Assembly: GCA_022495005.1 (NCBI GenBank)
Contig: JAGYXB010000279.1
Location: forward strand, 124,001-188,000
Direction of reading: 5' to 3'
DNA: 64,000 bases
From: Rhyacophila brunnea
Taxonomy: Eukaryota; Arthropoda; Insecta; Trichoptera; Rhyacophilidae
Positions within the stretch are counted from its first letter, which is position 1. Every line of letters starts with the position of its first letter. Positions 42,440 through 54,150 of the stretch are shown here, one piece after another. Made by a program: the position numbers and the translations under genes. Under the pieces are notes generated by a model that saw nothing but the letters and a program-made list of their open reading frames with translations, did no database searches and was not told where the DNA came from.

Positions 42440-42612
42440 TTCAGTTAGACGCCCGTAGCTTAATTGGAGAAGCATAATGGCGCGAATCCAGCGGATATAG
42501 GTTCAACTCGCGTCCGGTGTCGTATTTTTTTCAACAAAATAATTATTTCTAGTGCTATCCATGAGATGTTTTCAAAGCATGAATATTCAATATAATTCTT
42601 ATTTCAAATTAC
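42440..42612 (+). repeat. SINE family 3, plus strand
   Basis: The head is GCCCGTAGCTTAATTGGAGA, GGCGCGAATCCAGCGGATAT, AGGTTCAACTCGCGTCC (box B degraded), and the body GAGATGTTTTCAAAGCATGA is inverse to 42245-42280. Together with 42185-42345 this forms an inverted SINE pair. Confidence 0.65.
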
Positions 42613-43726
42613 TCTTCTTTAAAATTGCAAACTGTCACTGATGCCCTTTTGACTCTCGATATTATGTAGCATGTAATATATAATATGTATATATATATTA
42701 TATAATATGACAATCTAAAGTGGATTCCGCCGAATAAGACTGGAATAATTTGACACGAGTGCATATTGCCACGGGAATAACAAGTCAAAACGTAGCAACA
42801 CATTTTCAGGACAGCCTGTGTAGATATTTTTTCCTTGTCTCCCATCTTCCTACTTCTTTTCCTTTTTTCCCTTTCATCCCCTTTATCTACGGAGGCTGCC
42901 CAGATTACGAGCCCTACCCTCTTGTTTTTATTTTCATCCTTCCCTCCACCACCGCACACCCTCTTACCCCAAAGACTTTGGTCACCGTTAGAATTATAAA
43001 GGAAATGAATTGAATTAGAAAATGTATGTAAATAATGATTTTCATTATAAATTTCCAAAGTAAAAATTAATATTGTCGACTAAGAGTAATTTATAGAAAT
43101 CTTTTATAATAAATACAATTGAAAATTATGTATATGTTTTATAAATATGTGATTTTTGATCAGTGATCAAACTATTTCTAATATACCTTATCATAATATG
43201 AACGTTTCTGTCCATTTGTTACCTTATACCTAACTAAAAAAATATGAAATGAATAAAAATACTTAATTACTAATAACATCCAATATAAAACTCAGAAGCA
43301 GAAGAGAAAGTAAGTTTTTGCGTAAAGAAGTAAAAATAAATGCCTTAAAAGAGAAATCACTCTTCGGGTGGACAACGATTGCATTGATAGCGTACCCAGA
43401 AGAAAACGAGTTGGAAAATTCTTCTGATTGTCATTATCATAATGAATCCGTATGTCATTAAGTATAAAAATCAAAGAAATCTACTATGGACTTGATTCAA
43501 TTTAAATATTAAGATGGACTAGTGAAGACTCCAAATAATGCTGGCATATTCTAGAACACTTAACATCAATGATATATAATCCGTATAACGTACGCAGCAT
43601 TCAGATATTCTAGAATAATCTTGAAACAAACCATTTTGCCAGCTCTAGTTTTGGTGTTAAGACTGTTAAGAATAATATTGATGTACTTATAATAAATGAT
43701 TACAAGATAAAAAGAACTTTTATACA
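42613..43726. other. spacer, pyrimidine-rich patch 42830-42965
   Basis: The patch (TTTTCCCTTTCATCCCCTTT, CCACCACCGCACACCC) is low-complexity and produces the longest open frame of the window (42609-43058, minus, 149 codons), which I do not believe is a gene. (TA)n-like sequence lies at 42675-42710. The rest is AT-rich. Confidence 0.4.
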
Positions 43727-44187
43727 CCACGTTTTTAAATTTTCTGTTGAATTATATAAACTTTACAATTCTATGTATTAATAAATACTTTTTTTTTGTA
43801 CTTGATAGAAATACTGAATAAATATCATAGAATACTGAAATGTTATTTTGACATTTCATATTGATTTCCATAGTAACGTACGTATATATTAATAATTTAG
43901 TTGCTAGGATAACCAATAATAGTGAGTAGTAAATATTACTTTTAACGATTTTTTACGAAACATACAAAACAGAATTAACTGAAAATGAATTCAATTCTGC
44001 TTAAAGATGGCCAAAAGTATTAAAAGAATGCATTGTCGTCGTGTTCTGATATATTCTAAAAGTTTCAAACGCCTAGCTAGTCGGGAAGTTAGTTAAAAAT
44101 CTTGGACAAACAAGAAAAAATTTGTACTGAACACACAAGAAAAAATCTGTACCGGACAAACAAGAATACGAGCTTATAAAAACGTGG
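43727..44187 (-). mobile_element. CCACGTTTTT MITE, copy 3 (reverse)
   Basis: The ends are CCACGTTTTTAAATTTTCTG and (inward) CCACGTTTTTATAAGCTCGT. The right flank is TA; the left flank is CA (mutated). The full body is shared with copies 2 and 4, including TTATTAATATATACGTACGT, the exact site into which the mariner has inserted in copy 1. Confidence 0.85.
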
Positions 44188-44189
44188 TA

Positions 44190-45354
44190 AAATTGGTTTG
44201 TCTGACTATCATTTTATGATATAAACTGTAATATTTATCAGTAGTTGCATACATAATAATATTATAATATGTATGTAGATACTTAAAGGCGAATTCTATG
44301 TTACTAAAACAGATTCCTATTGAATGAATTTTCAAGTAACGATGTCTATGTTGTATGTTGTAATAGTTATTTGCAACTGGCAGAAATGATCATATTTTAA
44401 TTAATACTGTATTATAACTAGTTTGCTTATGTTTCCAAACCTATATAATATATGGAAATCGTTGATATAAATATATTTAACTGAAATTATAACATAATAC
44501 TTACATGTTATTACTATTCTGTTTGTATACCGATTAGGAAACTAAAATCAAAAACCGACTACAGATAACCAACAAGTGTTACTTTGCAATCCGTAAACAT
44601 AAAATTTAAAATGAAATTTAAACTGCTATAATTAATATTAATACTGCTATAATCGGAACACAAAAATCCAGACATATAGAACACTGCTGAGACCAGTCCA
44701 CTGCAGGAAATCCAATCCCGAGCCAAAATGTTGATCCTGGGATGTCGGAATTACAATTTGACAATCCCGGGATCCCGGAACTGGTCTCAGGATTGGCATT
44801 TTTTTGATATATTTTTTTTTTTTATACACATAGCATTGATAAAATCGGTCAACAATGTCTAGTATAATTTATACTATTTAAGACATTTAATGTTAATATA
44901 GTGTACGTTCACTCTTGGAAATACATGGGTTTAATTGAGTAAATATTATTGTAATATAGATAATAATGTGAAAGTAAAACAGTTTTTTAAAAAATTTTTT
45001 TTAGAAGAGATAACATACATAAAATTTGACGTAGAAACAAGTGCCTGCCTGAACGTCCGTGACACTGGCGGTTAGATGCTGTTCGCGTGCTAGAACGTCA
45101 GTGGCGTCTAGCTGGTTAAATGAACGAATTTATCATTTTTCTGGTATTCTTACGATTGCGTATGACAACAACAAATGGTTATTTATTATCCGTGAGCATC
45201 CGGCGATTCCCCCTGTGACATTTGCAGGTACATACACTTCACTAACATAACCTTGTACATAAACTAATTGATTGTGGTTGATAAAAAAATCAATCCAGAA
45301 AGTTTCGGATTATGTTTACTAATCCCGGTAATCTAAGTATCGAAAATTATCTGG
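44190..45354. other. spacer with a GGGAT-rich patch
   Basis: 44655-44790 contains GATCCTGGGATGTCGG and AATCCCGGGATCCCGG, suggesting ends of a hAT-like element, but no partner end or duplication was found. 45050-45230 has a 63-codon frame without known domain. Confidence 0.35.
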
Positions 45355-45700
45355 GATTGGATCCTTTAGTCCTCTCACATATGGATCAGAATGTTGGGTC
45401 ATCAGAAATACGTCTGTAAACGATCTTCTGATTTTCGAACGAAATATCTTGGGTGTAGCTAATACGTCATAACACAACATAATCCAAATCATCAAAATTT
45501 CTGGCTGCTCATGTTCAAGGAATGACCTGCGACGACTAGTTTTTGATGCGAAGCCATCTGGGCGACGGAGTATTAGAAGACCGATGTTGCGGTGGTTAGA
45601 TTGGTATCCCGGATTGGAGGAGGATTTTGGATGATATATCGGAATGGGAAGATGACTTGAGGAGACCAGGGGACATCCCGGGCTGTGATGATATACTCGT
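45355..45700 (+). pseudogene. LINE C-terminal fragment
   Basis: The plus frame reads PLTYGSECWVIRNTSVNDLL and IFERNILG near 45370-45455, then a stop. A later, shifted part gives AHVQGMTCD, AKPSGRR and RPMLRWLDWYPGLEE. YGSECW, FERN.LG, HV.GM and RP..RW follow the order of the FERK-type LINE C-terminus seen at 11430 and 40833. It is heavily mutated. Confidence 0.7.
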
Positions 45701-45817
45701 ATATATTATATTTACAAATATATGAACTTCGAAGTCAACGTATCTTGCGAAAGTGTATTTTAGAGAAAACGCAATTAATTTTTAAACCTATAAGTATTTT
45801 ATTGTATTAATTACAAC

Positions 45818-46542
45818 TAGGAAGCGGATTTATATGCAACAAAAAACATGATTATATGCATGCACGTATGCACTAAAACCGAAGAAATATGAAGTTAAAA
45901 TTGACATTTTTTATGAAAAGAATTGTAAATACTCACTTCACCCAATATTAATGATATAAAATTGAATAACAATTTAAAAATCTTAATCAATATAATACAA
46001 TAGCATAAAACACAAATAATCAATAAAGTTAATCAATACAATTTTCAAAAAGTTTGTTTAATTAAAGATAATTGAATAAGAAATGCAATGTAAACTAAAC
46101 ACCACTTAAAAAAACAAAAACGACACACTTAACTAGGTATTCCCAAATATTGTTTTCTTTTTTTGTCCGAAAAAATAAGTTAAAATATCTTTTTTCAGTG
46201 TGTTTAGACATTTAATTTTTCCGCAAATCTGTCAAAATTTCAATAAAGGTGCCCGAGTTGACTTTATGGGATGCCATTAAAAAATGCAAGTGCATCTAAA
46301 CTATCTACCTACCTAATTTAGTTATATTTCGATAAAATAATTAAAATAAAATTATAAATGCAAAAGGCCTAAAATATGCATTTATATTATGAAATATGCA
46401 CTAATGTCTCAAATATGCATTTATATGCACAATAAAATTTTATTTTTGGATTCTCTGTCTTTCAAAACGGATTTCTGTGCAACTCTCGTATCTGTGCATT
46501 CACCGTAACAAAACATGCACTGGCATATAAATCCGGCCCCTA
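45818..46542. mobile_element. hAT-like element, copy 2 of the GGGCCCGGATTT family
   Basis: The ends are TAGGAAGCGGATTTATATGC and (inward) TAGGGGCCGGATTTATATGC. The flanks ATTACAAC (45810-45817) and ATTATAAC (46543-46550) agree at 7 of 8. It is 725 bp and shares with 15632-16493 the landmarks TATATGCATGCACGTATGCA, ACGACACACTTAACTA and GTCTCAAATATGCATTTATA. The target matches that of copy 1 although the surroundings differ. Confidence 0.87.
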
Positions 46543-46550
46543 ATTATAAC

Positions 46551-47402
46551 ATACACACACATTACAATGAAAAATGTAGTATTTTTTACTGTGAATAGAG
46601 TTAAATGGTAAATCGATTTAGAAATATATGACAATTAAGGTATTATCCTATATTTAACTAAAATTTGACTTGATTTTATAATACTTTTCCACATCTTAAC
46701 CAAAAGTTGTTTTATCTTACGACACACTTTCTTCCACTGAGCAACATCAAAGAAACTTATTTTATTAGGCGTTTATAAAAGTGAAGAGATAAAAATATGT
46801 TATTTATTGTTAACATACTGTGAATTCCTATCAAACTTTATACTGCCCTTATATATTTTATTTGCATAACATTAATGAGTTATCAGGCCTTCATAAGAGT
46901 GAGGAGATAAATGTTGTGTCAATATAGGCATGCGCTTTATGAATACTTATACTCTCCTGGTAATTCTTTATTTGCAATGATAATAATATACTTCATCATT
47001 CACTGTCATTATGATATCACGACGGGTAAATACGCTAGTATTTATACATTATTAATGTTAATTGAAAAACATGTTATTTTCACGAGAATCTTCTTTGTAA
47101 ATAATCATTCATTTTGTTTTATTGGTGTACGAATTATCTATGTTTTCCCATTTCCCCTATACTACATTAATAAATAATATATTTCCAATAAATAATGTTT
47201 AATCGGGTATATTATATACTCTCATGGTAAAGGGAAATAAATACGAGATCACACGTGCGTAAAAAGATTTCACGAAAGAATGAAATGAGAAGGCTAAGAA
47301 AATTATTCAGCTACGTAAAAAGATTAGACGAGAGAATTTATTCATATTATATTATCATCCTGTATTTTTGTATTATGCGTTTATATTTAGACATACTTGT
47401 CT

Positions 47403-47405
<3 letters not shown>
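46551..47405. other. AT-rich spacer, no feature seen
   Basis: Two paragraphs near 46755-46800 and 46890-46920 share TTATAAAAGTGAAGAGATAAA-like wording, a weak internal repeat. Open frames are short and AT-driven. Confidence 0.35.

Positions 47406-47409
<4 letters not shown>

Positions 47410-47441
<32 letters not shown>
47410..47441. repeat. (TA)n microsatellite
   Basis: About sixteen TA units. Confidence 0.95.
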
Positions 47442-47445
<4 letters not shown>

Positions 47446-48410
47446 GATTGCATTCATAAAAAAGAGCGTACATAGATTTTTAAAGGTCGTACAATCACAT
47501 AACATTACAGTAGGGAATTGGTTTGGACGGTTTGAAAAGTATACCATATAGAAAAAAAATGGTTGAATTTTGTTTTTTTACGGCAGTGCTTGAATAAATT
47601 CTGTGATTAGGTATTTTACTGTCAGTGTTGTATATTAAAATATAGATACAGGTGAAGAATACGTAAAAATGAAACACACGTGTTATATGGAATTTCTATT
47701 ATATTCTCTCTCCCCAGTCTTCCCTATTCAATGATTTTTGATATCCCTAATACTATTGATTCGAATAAAAAAAATATCAGCGCTGCAGGCAAAAAACGTA
47801 ATACATGGCCAGTATCTTCATAACAATAATATAAATATTAGTATTCTTAGTGAAGAAAAGTCTTTTATTGTAATATTTTTTTTAAATTATTAATAACCAT
47901 GTTCTTGCTTATAATTACAAACACCCAAACATTGAGAAAATTATATACATATATTGTATCCTCGCCGTTAATCTAACCCAGAGCTTTCGGATTGAAGGCC
48001 AGCGTCTTATACACTGCACTATGAGAGCCGTCCATATATTATACTAAACAAAAAGGAGTGGCAAACCAGAAAAAAAACTATGTCTCAGATGGATATTTAC
48101 AACTAAATGCCCATGTGACAAAAGTACCGAGTATATAATGTGTTTAATTTTTATATACACACATTGCTTTAGGTAGATACCTACGCTAAGAATAATAATT
48201 ATTGTCTTCACAGGTTGTAATTAAAAAGATTATTTATTCCAGCTGACAATAATCCACACCGTAATAGACGTGAAAAAATACACTTTCTTCGAGTTAAGTC
48301 GTAAAAATATCCATACAGGTGAAGTGAATGTGAATTGGCAAGCAAGTGTGTGTACGTGAGTACATATTAAATTGTAAGGACGTCACGCGGTGAGTGACTT
48401 AGGCCTTAGT
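47442..48410. other. spacer with a possible SINE family 2 scrap
   Basis: 47958-48035 in plus-strand view (TCCTCGCCGTTAATCTAACC, GATTGAAGGCCAGCGTCTTA, TGCACTATGAGAGCC) has a layout like the tRNA part of family 2 on the minus strand, but divergence is high. The rest is AT-rich. Confidence 0.35.
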
Positions 48411-48417
48411 CCACTTA

Positions 48418-49220
48418 GGCCCTCCTCCCACGGCGCAACTGAAATCTGACAGAACTGGTTTGTGAAGGATCTCATAAACTGGCCAATGTGATGCTTCGCA
48501 GACGGCGCTACTGAAACTCAGTTGAAATAATAATCACATAACCTCAAACTGTCAAACTGGACTATCAGCTGTGGTGTACAAAACACGCGCGCTTATTAGG
48601 TTATTTTAATTTAAGTTAATATTTAACAAACAATGTCTTCGAGCGGGTCAAGCGACGAGGAGACTTTGGTTTTGTATCAATACAACAGATAAGGAGTCAA
48701 AATAAAAGAAAATATTGGATTCATCCTTAAATAGAAAGGAACATAAACTGCAGACTATTTGTTGCTGCAAAGGAACTGCAAGAAACCGATTCCAAATTTC
48801 TGGCTTTCTATAGAATGTCCAAGGAAAGCTACCTCGAGCTTGTTAGGATCATCACTCCTGCTATTCAAAAAGAAAATACAAACATGCTCGCTTCGCTCAT
48901 CTTGTACTTTTGAGTTTTGACGTCTCTGGTTGTTTCGGTTTTTACGATATGACGCTAGCGGCTTTACGAAGTGCTACCAATTTTGGTAAGAAAATATGAT
49001 TTTTCACCGAAGTTTAATGATGTTGGTACCACTGTTTTACGGTGACTGGAAACTTCAGAGACCGCGCGACTAGCATGTCGCATCTCTTCGCGACCGTTTT
49101 GAAGCTGAAAGATTCCGGTCTCGCCGTCAGCGAGCCGCCATTGAAATACATTAGCTAAATACTGGCTGGAATTTTAGTTTCAGTTCCGACGGACATAAGT
49201 TGCGCCGTGGGAGGATGGCC
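48418..49220 (+). mobile_element. PIF/Harbinger deletion derivative
   Basis: The ends are GGCCCTCCTCCCACGGCGCA and (inward) GGCCATCCTCCCACGGCGCA, both then ACT. TTA lies at 48415-48417 and 49221-49223, the canonical 3-bp Harbinger duplication. The first ~85 codons of a transposase remain; the DDE core has been deleted. The remaining 3' part (48920-49200) is GC-richer than the surroundings. Confidence 0.9.
48633..48886 (+). pseudogene. Harbinger transposase N-terminal fragment
   Basis: An ATG at 48633 begins MSSSGSSDEETLVLYQYNR, followed by a stop. The second block KRKYWIHP, a stop, then RNINCRLFVAAKELQETDSK, FLAFYRMSKESYLELVRIIT and PAIQKENTN is the usual Harbinger N-terminus (R.YW.HP, L..D..KF..YFRMS...F..L...I.P.I). 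The conserved T.mR..I and catalytic DDE regions are missing. The position just inside the left end of 48418-49220 is as expected for an autonomous ancestor. Confidence 0.85.
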
Positions 49221-49223
49221 TTA

Positions 49224-50145
49224 TTCTTTGTATGTTGCTGCTGAAACTTCATATAATTCATACATATTAGATTTTTTTTACTCAGAACATAATATTATTA
49301 TTATGTATATGAGGCAGTGGCGAAGGGTGGAGGTAGGATGTTAAGATCTGATATAAATATTGCATTCTAAACTTTTCAGTCATAGGCAGATAGTGTTAGT
49401 ATATAAAAATCGATTATTTTTATTTTGTGAATATTATTGGCTGGGCCTAATAACAAAGTGCCGGGCTCTGGAGTGAAATTTCGGGAGAAAAGGTAAGGAG
49501 TGTTTTTTACTGCGGGGATGGGAAGTTGTTTCAGAATGAGCACTATTTTGGTATTAATTATTTTGATGACACATTAAAAATTACAAATTTATGTATAATT
49601 CGCGACGTGGAATGTGTTATTTATCTGCTAATAGAGCGCGTATATGTGTCGCTAGATTTCAAAATCAGCCAAGTCCATCATAGATGAATAGGAGAAAAAC
49701 AGCTTTTTGTTTTCTCAAATACACAGTCACAAGGGTGAAAGTTTATATTATTTCGAGTATAGAATATTTAAAATTAATAAATTCCACATTTTGATAATGC
49801 AGAAATGTTAGAAAACATTAGTTCTTCACCAATTCACAAAAAAATCAGAAATACCTAAAGTTGGACTTGGCTGATTTTGAAATGTAGCGACACACATAAA
49901 GGTTGTATCACTACCCAGTGTTCTACAGTTTTATTCTTCTGGAACTATATTTCAAAGATTTATTATCTTTCATATAAAGCTGTAAAATAGGCCTGGGCTA
50001 AATCTTTATTTTTGATAGGCGCATGGTAAAACAGATATAACGTAAATTGGTATTTCTCGAAGAGAATATAAAAAATAGATTGTTTGCCTTCTTACTCCAA
50101 TGCATAAACATGGAATTTGTGTTAAAAATAATGCAATAGATATTT
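49224..50145. other. spacer, lone hAT-like end at 49315
   Basis: CAGTGGCGAAGGGTGGAGGT at 49315-49334 resembles the start of 5143-5918, but no right end was found. 49640-49700 and 49850-49890 are weak inverse copies (CGCTAGATTTCAAAATCAGC and CTGATTTTGAAATGTAGCGA), so an inverted-repeat element centred near 49770 is possible. Confidence 0.4.
49648..49893. repeat. inverted repeat pair, possible MITE
   Basis: TGTGTCGCTAGATTTCAAAA, TCAGCCAAGTCCA on the left and, inward from the right, TGTGTCGCTACATTTCAAAA, TCAGCCAAGTCCA match at about 32 of 33 bases. The arms enclose ~180 bp of AT-rich sequence. The duplication is not clear; TA-like bases flank both ends (ATATG left, CATAA right). Confidence 0.7.
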
Positions 50146-50565
50146 ATTTATTTATTTAGAAAAATAGTATTACGGCATTACAGCATTACAGCGATTGGCC
50201 AATGCGCCATAATACATAATAAATACAAAATTATAAAAATATCTGAATTACAAATAACAACTAATATATTAAGAAAGTATAAAAGACAGCATGTGTTTAA
50301 GTAAATATTAAAGAAACATGTTAATACATACAATTATAAATTTAACATATTTAACACGTCCATAAACATTATATAGTTAATAAAAAATAAATCAACCTTT
50401 ATGGTGCCATCAAATAAGTTAATCGCACGATACACAGCATCATGAAACATAACATCTGTCCTGCGACGAGGTATCATGAATACCGTAGAGTTACGAGTGA
50501 TATTGGTGGAGATTCTAGGCTATTTACGGTTTTTAATGTCACTGCAATAAAAATGTGTACAGACA
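50146..50565 (-). pseudogene. non-LTR ORF2 C-terminal tail, minus strand
   Basis: A TATTTATTTATTTAG end (antisense of an A-rich tail) lies at 50146-50160. The minus strand near 50400-50540 reads NITRNSTVFMIPRRRTDVMF and HDAVYRAINLFDGTIK. R..S.V..P+RRT...F.....R..NL is the usual C-terminal tail of Jockey/CR1-like ORF2. Clade is inferred. Confidence 0.5.
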
Positions 50566-51141
50566 TACGAACTTATCTGGGAGCTACTCCAATCAAGACT
50601 CGTTACTCGACATTCAAATGAAATTTTCAAAATGTCGTCCTATGGTAGTTAGTAGTTCCGTTTCTGGCCATTCTACAGATAAGTTTGTAGGTCTGTAACT
50701 CAGATTTTTTTTGTATGATATTTTGTTTGAAAATAGGGTGACCAATAATTATTACACTAATAGTTAATCTTGTTTTATTTTCATATTTTTTTTACTAATC
50801 CTACAGATATGTAGGTACATCATTTTTAAGTAGGTACACACCTACAATATACATAATATAGTATAGAAAAAATAATTTGTAAGTATATTAATTAAATATG
50901 CAATTCATGGTGTTATCACTATAAAATGAATAAAGAAGTTAGACTTCCAATAAAAACAAAGTTAACAAATGGTCTCATAATTTTGTGTGGTCACCTGAGG
51001 GACCCTTTTTTTCAAACAAATTGTTTTATTTGAAAACAGCATGCTGGGAAATCCTTCAACTATACTCTATGTCTACGAAACATGTCTACATACCCATCCC
51101 GGCTCTAAAGTATTTCATATTATACTGAATGCTGCAAAACA
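50566..51141. other. AT-rich spacer, no feature seen
   Basis: Nothing was recognised. Confidence 0.35.
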
Positions 51142-51145
51142 TTAA

Positions 51146-51816
51146 AGCGCGACCCAAATTGAGGAGCATGTCATGGTGCATGTCGCCTACTGTCACGGGC
51201 TGCTGCTACGGGAAAAATGTGTAATGTCGTTGTCCTTGGTGTTTAAAATGTTATCAGACTGATGCTCCCATCTCGTAGCACATTTTGAACCTTTAAACGA
51301 ACATTGTCAGTTGGCAAAATCTCCCGTAACCACTAAAACAACAATGAGGTTACCTCACGTTGAACTGTACTGCATCAATACCTGCAGGAGGTTTTGAACG
51401 TTTTTATCATATTCCACATGCCTACACTTTTCGAATGTCATATCAAAATCACGATATTTTGTTTTTAGCGGTTGGCAATATGTATTTTATATGAGAATGT
51501 TGTTTATTATCGCTGTTTGCAGGTTGGGTTCTATACAAAATATTATCTATGGATGTCATGTCAAAAGTAATTTTAACGTACGCACACGTAGAAACTGTTA
51601 AAATTAATTGAAATTAGCATGAATAATTATTATTAATTCAAATTACTAATACATGATAGTAGGCACTCTTCATCAGTGTCATACTTCAGTGAATTTACGG
51701 ATATGGTGCAAGTTCAAAATATTCTACAAAATGACGAAACCATAGACTAAATTTTCACCGCGACAGCATGACAATAGGCGACTTGCACCATGACATGCAC
51801 CTCATGTGGGTCGCGT
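51146..51816. mobile_element. TTAA-flanked element with GCGCGACCC ends
   Basis: The left end is AGCGCGACCCAAATTGAGGA and the inward right end ACGCGACCCACATGAGGTGC. Both continue with CATGTCATGGTGC, an A/T difference, and GTCGCCTA, so the inverted repeats run ~50 bp. TTAA lies at 51142-51145 and 51817-51820. The 671-bp interior has no recognisable transposase. TTAA points to piggyBac- or Kolobok-type mobilisation. Confidence 0.8.
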
Positions 51817-51820
51817 TTAA

Positions 51821-53646
51821 TAATTGGCGGGAAACTTAATCAACCTGGCAGAAATGATAAGATTTGCGTGTGTATGTACGTTTGTCGATCGGGAAGTCCC
51901 CACAGACTGTGACTGAGAAGTAAATGTCGCTTGAATGCGGCGTTCGAGATTTATCATTCGCTGGTCGAATGCGATTCAAGGAATTAAGCTGACACGATAG
52001 ACGTGAACTGCGCTGAACAATTTATGTTTGGGCAAATCTCAATGGGAAAAGTTGCCATATTTTATTGCTTACAGCTTTAGGTCAATAATATTCCACCGAC
52101 CACGCACACATCGAAACAAATTCAGTACTTATTTTTCAAAATAACACACGTTTACGACGATTCTTTTATTGATACTTTGAGGTTTTCTGTGCCAGGTAGC
52201 GGCGATTTTCTTTAAAGAAAATGATACAACCGATTCATAAGAAAATTTAAAAGGGCCCTCAAACATTTAACATCAGTCAAAAAAAAATATTAAATTCCAC
52301 CAAAATCTAAAAAGATGTATTGTGTTAGGAAATATTATTAGTTATAAGATGTGAACCAATATAATTATTTAATATGTTACAATGTAATTCAATAACTGAC
52401 GAAATGTTATATTGACAATATCGCAAGGGATGTTTCTCAATCAATAAATAAGGGATACCTTTTAGAATAAGTACCTATTATAATAAAGATTTATTGTGTG
52501 AGATTTTTAAGAGTATTCATGTTCCCACAAGTTTTATTGTAAAAAGTAATAATAAATTGTGATGTTATATCCTGCGGTCGATATTTAGGATGTTTTTTGT
52601 AAAATGATCAGTAAGACCCAGTGAAGTATTGGCCGTGTGAATTTATCGCAGGTACAATAAAATATGTCTATAAATAAAGTATTTTTATAAGATAAAATCG
52701 TTAACTACTTATTTTTAACTAATTATAGCAGCGTGGTCAAATCGTGCTATTACATTTGATATTTTTTTTAATATGGTAGATCCTCAATATAATATAACGG
52801 ACTAATGTGGGTGAGGGGGTGTCCACGAAAGCCGAAAGTCCGTCAGGTATAAAAAACCACAAACAAAATCCTATGTATTCGCATTTTAATAAATATGTAT
52901 AATAATAATATAATAATATATTAATAATAAATATAAATAATAAATTACGAAAATCAGCCATGATGTGATATACAGGGCCAACTTCATCTACTTCTAGCCA
53001 TTGCAAACTCATTGAATTATATCCATTCTTTTAGAAGAAACAAATTAAACTGCTGTACAGCTGTGTGAATTAGCGGCCAGCGTTAGTGCTATGTTCAGTC
53101 TACGAGCAATACGGCATTATGGTTCGAATTCGAGTGCGAGAGCTATGATATGATTATCATACGGAGAATATTGTTTATAAGTGGTGCGACTTGGATTTAA
53201 ACTTGTATAACATTAACAAGATGTTTTTAACAATTTTCACATTTTACCGAATATTTTGTCAGTTATATAGAGGTTCGTTTTATTGAGATTCTACTGTATT
53301 ATCGATTTAGATTCATCACGAGAACACAGGTTAAAGAAAAAATTATTATGTCGTAACACGAAATACCTAACCATTTAGAAATACTTCATCATGGTTACTC
53401 TACCTGAAAGAGCATAGCTGTCATCGTGGTGATCATTACTTCAGAGGCCTTAATTCTGAATATCGATTAGGTACCTACCGAATTTTATTGTTAAAATTAA
53501 TAAAATTTACAGAATGTTGGAACTTTATCAAATCTGGTGTAATATTTTAATTTATTAATGAACTTGAGAGGCTTTTTAAGGTTTTTACGCGTGTTAAAAA
53601 TGCTAAATTGACACTGAGCAGAAGCATTTTTGTGGGCTATATGTTT
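51821..53646. other. spacer, possible tRNA-like segment at 53066-53150
   Basis: 53110-53145 has box B-like ATGGTTCGAATTCGAG preceded by GCGGCCAGCGTTAGTGCT, a possible SINE head without partner. 52737-53012 is a 91-codon minus frame in AT-rich sequence, unsupported. Nothing else was seen. Confidence 0.35.
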
Positions 53647-54150
53647 AACCGGTTCCATGACAAAACAGAACAGTGACAAAACAGAAAATAACAAAACAGA
53701 ACATGGCAAAACCGAAAAATAACAAAACAGAACAACGAAAAATATAACTATGACCTTTCAGAGAAAATATAAATTTAATATTGAAATTGTCCTATCTATA
53801 TTATGTTGATAGATTTTTAATAGCACAAATTTTCAATACGCCATAATAAATCAAATTATATACAGTGTTGCCGTACAGTATATAATAGTGTTGCCGGCAA
53901 GTTTAGGATCTCTTATATTAATCAATATAATAATATGTTCATAATGATTGGGTGACTATGTACAACGAAATAATGACCTAACCTAACCTAAATAGATTCC
54001 ACAAAAATTAATGTTTCATTTTTCCCCTGGCTGTTCTGTTTTGACATGTTATGTTTTGTCACTGTTCTATTTTGTCATGTTCTATTTTGTCATGTTCTGT
54101 TTTGTCATGTTCTGTTTTGTCATGTTCTGTTTTGTCCGGTTACCGTTTAA
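53647..54150. mobile_element. element with inverted subterminal 15-bp minisatellites
   Basis: The left end AACCGGTTCC leads into repeats of CAAAACAGAACAGTG, interspersed with AATAACAAAACAGAAC (53657-53742). The right end TTAAACGGTAACCGG (inward) leads into repeats of ACAAAACAGAACATG (54036-54136, about six units). The core between is AT-rich with a single CCTAACCTAACC near 53980. The 15-bp unit gives an artefactual open frame of repeated CFVMF. No target duplication could be fixed. Confidence 0.75.

Noticed and set aside
42609..43058. Longest open frame (149 codons, minus strand)
   Set aside because: It runs through a low-complexity pyrimidine tract and (TA)n-like DNA, has no domain or splice context, and is best explained by composition.
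44655..45365. hAT-like element bounded by GGGATCCCGG-type motifs
   Set aside because: Motifs are reminiscent but ends do not pair cleanly and no duplication is visible.
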